Part shown: in pieces, positions 56,256-64,000 of the stretch
Position numbering within the stretch: the stretch's first letter is position 1
Layout: the number at the start of each line of letters is the position of its first letter
From: Polytrichum commune
Taxonomy: Eukaryota; Streptophyta; Polytrichopsida; Polytrichales; Polytrichaceae
DNA: 64,000 nt
Assembly (NCBI GenBank): GCA_950295325.1
Contig: OX485803.1
Location: 44,967,554 to 45,031,553, forward strand
Direction of reading: 5' to 3'
Translations under genes and position numbers: made by a program
Notes under the pieces: generated by a model
What the model saw: the letters and a program-made list of their open reading frames with translations, nothing else
Databases searched by the model: none
What the model was told of the DNA's origin: nothing

Positions 56256-59200
56256 CATGCTCTAGCTACACTGTTTTGTCTAATTAGTGTGGGTTACCAT
56301 TTGGAGTTACATGTTGCTATAACATTTTAGTGAGAGTATCATCTTTTACCCAAATAACATAAGTAGTTAGTATGCACACCGAAGAATATGATAGGACTTA
56401 GTTGGTAAAAATCGATAATGTCGGTAAAAAGTTATAGCAACACATAACTCTGAATGGTAATCCACACTAATTAGAAAAAACAGTGTAATGCTATGCTTGG
56501 ATTCTCTTATAAACTGGGGAACTTCTCTGTAGCTTATCTTACAGCAGAGGGAAGGTTGTCCAGTGAATAAATACTTAGTAATTGCTCTTGGTGCATGCTC
56601 ATGTATGTTGTGGCTGCTTGTCTGTTGGTTGCAATAGCATTTGTCATCCTTTGTAAACGTCAATGACTTTTTAATTCTGAAATAATGTTTAATTGGCTGG
56701 TTTGCAGTGTATTAGAGATTGGCCTGATAATGGCAGGCCTTATGTAGCTTTAGGAACGTGCCTGAAAAAAATGAACAAGGTGCAAGAAGCCAGGAGGGTG
56801 TTTGAAGATGGCTGTCAGGCTGCTCGTGGAGAGAATGCCTACATATGGCAGGTTGGCAGTCACCTAATTTCTTTGTTAATTGCCACTTATTGCATTCTAT
56901 GGATTCTTATGACTTGATTGGAAGTCCTCTATACTTAGTACCTGCATGGTTGTCTTAGGAAGGACAGATGTCGTGAAAATTCAATAACCTCATTTCCTCC
57001 AGTGCTGCTTCAGATCCTCAATCAGAAGATCTCAATATCCAGGTCTATTATCCCCTTACAACGTGGACTTAGTGCTCAGAATCACCTAGACGAGAAAATG
57101 TTTTGGAATCAAATCATCTATTGTCAATATCTCAGAAGGGTTCCCTCTAGTGAACTTCTCAAGATGGATGTATTGTTTGCTGTGAAATATTCACTCCAAA
57201 ATGGGGACGGTTTTGACAGGCTTGGGCAGTATTAGAAGACAAGATCGGTAACTCTAGTAAAGCAAGGAAGCTTTTCGATGCTGCCACTGTGGCAGACAAG
57301 ACTCAAGCTTCAGCCTGGCATGGCTGGGCTGTTTTGGAGCTGCGAGAGGGGAACACGAAAAAAGCAAGAACATTATTGAAGAAAGGAATAAGATTTTCTG
57401 GACCAAATGAATACCTCTTGCAAACACTCGCTCTTATGGAAGTCAAAGCAGGCAAATATGAACAGGCTCGCTCTTTGTTTAACAAGGCTACTAGAGCAAA
57501 TCCAAAAAGTGCTGCCAGCTGGCTGGTAAGTTATGTCGGGTCTGGTGCTTTCTCATTTTCAGTCTTTATAAGTCATATATTGCCCAAAGCTGCAGGTTGA
57601 ATTAGGAGTGTGGAAGGACACTGCATCATTTGCAACTGATGTTCTGTCACTTGCCTGTGTTGATGAAAGATGCAAGCTGTGAAGCCAGACATACAACCAA
57701 TACATACAGCTCTTACATATGTTTTTAATGTGTGCTGTTACGTTTACAGGCTTGGGCACGGATGGAGGCTAGCCAAGATTGTAAGACCACTGCTCGTAAT
57801 CTTTTTAAGGTTCTCCCATATCCTACCATTTGTATTGGCTTTTCAAACTGGTCTACTGCTCTTATCTTCAGTTATTCTGGTCTAGTTGTGGAACATAGGT
57901 GCCGGATATATGTTTGATGAGGTGTCATCTTAATGCTTGGTGGTGCTGTTGCTTTTCGTTTTTTGATGTCGTTTGTTATGCATAGATGAGATATGTTACT
58001 CAAAATGGTTACATATAGTGTGGTCCTCCATATTGACATGCTGTTTAGAATCATGAGTGCAGTAATCTATCGACAACCAAATTCTTTAAGTTTGTGGGCA
58101 CCTAGTGCTAGGCATTAGAACGTCCTCGTCTTCGAGGTGGTTGTAAAGCTATAGGGTAGATATTTACAAGTGCTGGTGTGTTAAAGATAGAAGTTGCAGG
58201 TCTTCTCCATGCTGTCTCCTCCATTGTACCTACAGTACTCTCCTCTTTCACAATTGTGGTGTTGACACTGGTGTAACTGTGTGGCAGAGTGGGGTGGAAG
58301 CAAGTCCCAAGAACCGTTATGTTTGGCAAGCATGGGCCTTGTTTGAGGCGAAAGAGGGAAATGAAGAGCGTGCTCGTCATTTATTTCAACGAGGACAGGA
58401 ACTGAATCCAAAAGATCCTGTCCTTTTTCAATCTTATGGACTATTTGAATATAATTGTGGTCATCTAGCAATAGCTCGAGCACTGTTCAAACGAGGGATT
58501 GCTGTGGCTCCACAACATCAGCCTCTTTGGATTGTGCGTTATCTCTGAAATGTCCCTTCTTATTACTAGAAAGTCACAGATTTTCCTCGATTTTGTGTTA
58601 AGCTATGATTTGTCTTTGTGAAAAGAAGAAAATGTTAAGCTATGATCTGTGAGTGGAGATATCATGTTATCTGGTGCACTTTCATGACCTTCCTCATAAT
58701 GAGCATTTTACTTCTTAAGGGGGTGCTCTGCTGTTGGTGAGTATTGGATAGAGAAAATATGCACCCTACTGAAAAATTTTGCACGCTTAATAAGCGCTGT
58801 TAATATGCACTGAATATTTACATCCTGCTTTTGGGACAGGGATGGGCTTGGGTGGAGTGTAAAGAAGGTAAAGTGGATGTTGCAAGGGAGCTTTTTCAAA
58901 GGGCTATCTCCGTTGACTCAAGAACCTTAGATGCAGTCCGAGCTTTCCAGGTACTATTCTGGCTTTGTGGTCATCATCAGCAGGGGTTCAAGGAAAGACA
59001 TTTTTGAGATACAGTTTACACGTAAAATATGTCTTGGGCTGAGGGCTCAATGCTTGTAGGTGAAATTAAGGCCAAGTTTATCTTGGTAAGACTGGTTCTT
59101 GAGAGCAGTGCATTCAATGTTACATTTAAGGGCCAATTTAAAATTTACCCACCATCTTCCGCCTCTTAATATTAATCAATTAATATCACTTGTGCTCCGG

Positions 59201-60555
59201 CTTCCTTCTCTCTGGCATCATTGAGCCAAACTACAGTTATATATGTATAGGGCTCCTCCCCCAACACACCCTTTGGTGATCAGGGACCTTGCCGATGTAT
59301 TGATCATAGAATCTCACTCTGAAGCTTCCCCTTGACGGTTTGTCATCTATGGCAACCTCAAAAGAAACAACTGTAAATTTTGGAGGAATGATTTGTGAAG
59401 TTCAATGAACTCAGTAGTGTGAACATGTTTTGTAGGCATGGGGGATCTTGGAAGACAGAGAAGGAAATGTGGGAGTGGCACGTGTGCTTTTTAAACGTGC
59501 CTTACAAATTGACTCTCAGAATGTGCCCACATGGATGTCCTGGGCTGCAATGGAGGAGCGAATAGGCAATGCCGTACGAGCTGATGAATTGCGAAATCTC
59601 TGCCTGCAACAGGTAGGGACCCATCTTGATAATTACTACCATGTGTACAATCCTGCTTGCTTATCCCTTGAGATGCCTTTGCATGATCTGACCACAAAGA
59701 AGTTATTCAGGTAGGTACTATTGTTTCAGAATTCCAAAATGGCAAGATGCTCATAGACAGTTCTTTGCTATGCCCAGCACCTTGAGTGGAGATTGTAGCA
59801 TGTTTAATTTCCGTTTTCTTCTTTGATATGTATTTTGGACCTCCAACTGTCCCCTTCAACCTTGAACTCATATACCTGCTACATCTCTCCTGGCCATGCT
59901 CTGTTGAATTCTGTGTGGAGGAATCCATTGCCCACTTGCAGAGGGTAGTCGATTTGTTGCTTTGATAACCTTAGCAGTCTGGTCTTGAAAACCTGTCACT
60001 GGTTCCTCCAATGTCTTAACAAGACTACCAGTAATCACACCAGTTTGCTTGCTTTGCAGTTTCCCTACGAGTGTGCCTCCTTGTTCGTTTGGGCGGATAA
60101 AGTGTTGAAGCTTTAAAATCTGTGCCTTGGAGTAATCACGTTTCCGACGCAAGTAGGGGTCGTGAGACATGTTTGTAGAGTCTCTTATTTTTGCTGCTAA
60201 TGCGAACACATGTTTTAATGTGTTGCAGAGGACAGAGATTGTGGACGAAGAACCTTGGGATGTGAATTTGAACAGCATGCTAGCTCCCGCGATTGATAAG
60301 ATTAAAGACTTTTTAAAGCTCGAGCAGAGGTTCCCGTGGTCAAAAAGCGAAGGAGAAGAAGTACCCAAAACAGAACCAGGGATTGCTGAAGTGTTTGAAG
60401 CAAAGAGTTTGAATCAAGAGTTCGATGTGGACGGCTTCTTGAGAGACAAATTCCCTGCACGCTATGGGGACCTGTCTAGGCAGCAGGAGAAACAAGGATC
60501 CAAAGTTGCAATTCGAACTCTAACCGACAATTCAATCAGCTCCAGGACGTTCTGA
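54214..60555 (+). CDS. HCF107-like: HCF107/Mbb1-like HAT-repeat RNA-processing factor, chloroplast, 722 aa, nine exons
   Basis: Exons: 54214-54588, 55071-55493, 56708-56851, 57220-57525, 57750-57809, 58288-58533, 58840-58950, 59436-59612, 60229-60555. Every intron is phase 0 and the 722-codon frame has no stop. The N-terminus is rich in Ser, Thr, Leu and Arg with few acids (about residues 1-50), a good chloroplast transit peptide. Acidic/Gln-rich linkers follow. From about residue 240 to 615 lie HAT (half-a-TPR) repeats, each with W..WA..E...GN...AR.LF, for example AWHGWAVLELREGNTKKART and WMSWAAMEERIGNAVRADEL. The C-terminal exon reads PAIDKIKDFLKLEQRFPWSK. In Arabidopsis and Chlamydomonas the family binds and stabilises psbH/psbB transcripts for photosystem II. 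Exon 1 start is chosen for the transit peptide; the donor of exon 5 (gttctc) is atypical. Confidence 0.92.
56209..56255. repeat. (AC)n(AT)n microsatellite in intron 2
   Basis: About 30 bases of AC repeat pass directly into about 16 of AT, ending 13 bp before the TA target site of the MITE at 56269. Confidence 0.95.
56269..56485. mobile_element. TA-flanked MITE in intron 2 of the HCF107-like gene, 217 bp
   Basis: The ends form an inverted repeat of about 55 bp with roughly six mismatches, starting CACTGTTTTGTCTAATTAGT. TA lies on both sides (56267-56268 and 56486-56487). Non-coding. The TA duplication suggests Tc1/mariner-type (Stowaway-like) mobilisation. The TIR differs from the other TA-flanked MITE at 32792. 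Confidence 0.85.
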
Positions 60556-62700
60556 TGTATATGTCATTTTCCATGTTTGAGCATGGAAGCACGTATTCTC
60601 CGTGACCTACTGGTCCTTGCACATTGATGTGCCTAGTTTATCTAGTGTTAAAAATGAAGAGTGTAGATATTCCTTCATGAGCTCAGGATGTGAGCACTTG
60701 CAGGCGAGGCTTCGGACTGTGCTGACAGTTTTCTTCTTCTCCTTTTTATTTTTTTATTTATCATTTTGGCAGCAGGACTCGAGAACATCGCCCACCCATT
60801 TGGGCACTTGAAAGTTGAGTGTGGCCTTCCTGAGAGTCCAAGTTGAAAAAACTGCAACAGGAATTCAAGCTATTCATGTCTAGGTGTCATGTTGTCATGG
60901 CACCTTATGAGTTTGCTGCTATACAAGGTTCAATGAGGGATGGCTTTTATTTTTAGATGGGGCATTAGAAGGGGAGAAAACAATAATACTACATTGGTTG
61001 TTGGTTCAATTAATTATGTGAAACCATTGGTGGCAGCCTTGTGCCATTCTATATACTGTCACTTGCAGGTGAACTTGGATTTAAAGCAAAGAAGGTAGAT
61101 GATTCCCAAGTAAGTTGTTCACCACAGCACTTAGATGCTTGAGAAATGGAAGGTTGTTGTGTGTACACATATAAAGAGTCCAACCGTCTTCAAGAGGACT
61201 TCTCCTTTGCATTAGTGTAATCACAAATGTGCAACTAACTCACGTGGTGTAAGATGATTGTGCATTACCAACACTTCGTGTTGTGACCAGACAAATGCCC
61301 TTCAACCAAGCAGTGAACTCCCATTGTCAATCGTGTATTAATGTGATGGAATTAACTATACCTATAATTCATCCGTAAGTTGTATAACTCACAGGTGAGA
61401 AAGCAAGTAAAAGCAAGGTGATCAACAAAGGGGATGAGGATAAATTTCCTGATTATCAGCGTTTAGGTGATGGATCAATGATGATAGATTCAGCTAAAAG
61501 AAATGGTGATTATATTAGGTGATCACATGAAACTTGGCATTCGTGTGCTTACTAGATCTTCACATGAGTATGTTCAATAGTATTATGAAGTGTATGTTAT
61601 ATGTTTTTTAGTGTCCATTCTTAAATCCACATGCATGTAACCATATACCACTCCGGTATGGGTGTCCAGTTGAGATACGTAACCAACCTAGGCCCAATTG
61701 ACCTTATGGTTGATATCCCTCGCAACATCTTTTGCTCTTCGTGCTCTTGTTGGGTCGCTTATCAAAACTTGATGCACTAGCACAAGTGATCCTCTCCAAT
61801 GCTACAAAGAAATACAACAAAGGGATCCACATCATTTATAATGAAAATAAAGTCCAAATTTGAAATGTTAAAGTTATATTATGTAGGAGATTATAAGGAT
61901 TCAACTATGATAATATGTGGAAGTTACATGTTTGAATTTAGTGTTTGTAAGGATATGAAAAAAAGGATATAACAAGGGAGGTAGCAGTAGGGAAGGTAGT
62001 GGCACATTTATGTCTAACACTAGTTGTCATGGAATTGAAAATTAGTGTTGAGCAGGGTAGGGTGGTAACAACACTAAATATCCTATTTATTGTAGTGGTC
62101 TTGAGGGTAGCGGTGTAGAAATTATATCGGGTTGGATTTTGGTTAAAACCTCCACTTGAAACATCTCCAAATGGAAAAATGTTGCCCTTGTTCAAAAGAG
62201 GGGTAACATACCTATTCAAATCAGCTCACAAATCTTGAAACCATTATTTTGTGATTTGTTGGGAAGCTTTGCAATTTCAGGTAGCAATGTCACAACTATG
62301 CACCTCCCACATGGATTCACACCCACAAACCCATGTCCAACTAAAAATTCCAATGGTAGATGTTTAGGATATGTTGCGTTTGAGTGTCATGCAAATTTTT
62401 CAAATCAATTGGGAATCATTTGCACATAGGGATCAACGAATAAACATGTTTAAGATATGTTGCCCTCTTGAATGGATGGATGCCCCTAAACTGCCGCAGA
62501 GGTGACAGATGTCAAGCAAGTGTTTGTGGACTGGTTCCACTGTGAACTGGTTCAAAGCGCATTCCCATATTTGAATTGATCTAAAAATAGATCGATTATG
62601 TTGAATCGTGATTATCCACTTGACAGGATATAGCATACCTAAACATGAACCTAAACAAGAGTAAACCAAGCAGTCTATAAATCATCCAACTTAAGGTCAA
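60556..62700. other. 3' region of the HCF107-like gene and intergenic DNA
   Basis: The first few hundred bases should be 3' UTR. Around 61510-61620 and 62020-62110 there are dispersed words also found near 29813-29880 and 15025-15110. No gene is supported. Confidence 0.4.
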
Positions 62701-64000
62701 AGGGGTCAGAACGAATTGTTCACCACCAAATTATGGTCACATAGGGCATTAAAAAATAGTATACTTGATGCCTTTAAGGGTCAAGGGTTATTTGGAGGCC
62801 TTGGGTGTTCTAACTTGACAAAGTCTATATAGGGAGAGCCAAAAAACCTTGAACGGGAGGCTAGTACAAGTTTGTTGAGATTATTCATCATTCAAAGGGT
62901 CCAAGTTATGTATGATATGTCAATGTTGTGTACTAGACATTGTGGAGCCAAGCCTGAAATGGTCTATCACATACCTCAAATATTATGACTCCATCTTCTA
63001 AACCCTTTGACTAAGTTTGCGATCACAAATAATTGTCGAAGTCTACATAGAAAGTTGAATCATCACTATAAAAACATCCCATTGAACTTGCTAATCAGAT
63101 ACTTTAGCCTTGACTACTTCCCCAACCCTTGCTCAACAAGTTGGAGTGCCAAATTGGAACACACATGTGGGATCCTGGAGGGTCCAACTCCAAACCAATG
63201 GGGAGATGACACGTAGCAAATTTATTTCAACAAATAATGATTTTATGTCAAAGCATGTATGCATTACAGTTCTAGGCACATTGTGTATAATAAATGTGTG
63301 GGCCAGATTATAAATGAGGACACGAACACTAAAAACATCAGTGGATATATATTATCCCTGGGGGTAAACTCTTTCATTGAAAACCTAAATGACATGTTTT
63401 GGAGAATTTGAAATAAAACCCCCTATATATATATATATATATGAGAAATATATGTAAACATGGTAATGGTAGCCTAGAAAATGGACTCATGTTGTTATAC
63501 CAAGCTTTTTTTTATTTAATGCGATAAATGCCTTCACTACATATATAAAATATAGATCATGGAATAAATATCCCTTCATTACATCTCTATTGGATGGAGT
63601 AATGTGCACTTAAGAGACTACCGACAAAGTGAGGTTCAATTCATATCCATCCTACCTGGGCAATTTGTCAACAATTTTGAATTCAAGCTTCAAATACCTA
63701 AATTAACTCCAAAAATAAGACTTCAACCAAAATAAGAATATCTAATTCTTATTAAAAAAAATTCGTCTGAATGTATAATAAATTTTGGTATTTTAAGAAA
63801 TAATATATGTTTCCATTGCAGTTGCCTAAGTAGGACGGGTATGTGAAGAGATTGATGCAAAAATGATTCCCTTGAGTTTACGGTTCTACGCTTATTTCTA
63901 TGTGTGTGATGGTGTATATTGGGGATCACATTATAGTACAACGAAGGTTATTCACACCAGGAGCGCATCCTCAATTTTACCACAAACAATGCAATCTACA
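62701..64000. other. Intergenic DNA to the window edge
   Basis: A/T-rich; a (TA)n run lies at about 63424-63442. Only short ORFs without domains. No transposon end was recognised. Confidence 0.35.

Overview
The window looks like nuclear DNA of a land plant. It holds spliced genes with GT..AG introns, a chloroplast-targeted HAT-repeat protein, a plant OSCA/CSC1 channel and a plant-type TLDc protein. The intergenic DNA is A/T-rich and carries Copia, PIF/Harbinger, pogo and LINE-type elements. A non-seed plant such as a liverwort or moss is plausible from gene spacing, intron size and the insect-like Copia, but this is inference.

Layout. 1-9.1 kb: repeat-rich, with a 38-bp-TIR MITE (154-649) and a complete but decayed PIF/Harbinger element (2097-6675, TTA duplication) that carries a Myb-like ORF and a DDE transposase. 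9.1-14.5 kb: a full-length Copia LTR retrotransposon on the minus strand, with identical 237-bp LTRs, a CAAAT target duplication and a half-tRNA-type primer site. 15-17.5 kb: two tandem-repeat fields. 18.9-20.1 kb: an intronless gene for a secreted or membrane protein of unknown function. 21.6-26.6 kb: an eight-exon OSCA/CSC1-like channel gene (minus strand, 752 aa). 26.6-47 kb: a long stretch without confident host genes, filled with decayed transposons: a LINE remnant, a pogo/Tigger remnant carrying three nested MITEs, copies of the Harbinger MITE family, two large inverted-repeat elements and simple repeats. 47.0-52.1 kb: a nine-exon TLDc-domain gene (mEAK7-like, 569 aa, MGNS N-terminus). 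54.2-60.6 kb: a nine-exon HCF107/Mbb1-like HAT-repeat gene (722 aa, every intron phase 0). 60.6-64 kb: repeat-like intergenic DNA.

The host genes show no shared pathway. The transposons do relate to each other. The 4.6-kb Harbinger element and three ~0.5-kb MITEs have the same ends and are probably parent and deletion derivatives. At 34.5-36.9 kb, removing two abutting TTA-flanked MITEs in silico rebuilds the end of an older pogo element, which gives a relative insertion order. Introns of the OSCA and TLDc genes repeatedly contain local tandem duplications of about 160-260 bp. I found no CRISPR array, tRNA, rRNA or bacterial-type operon.
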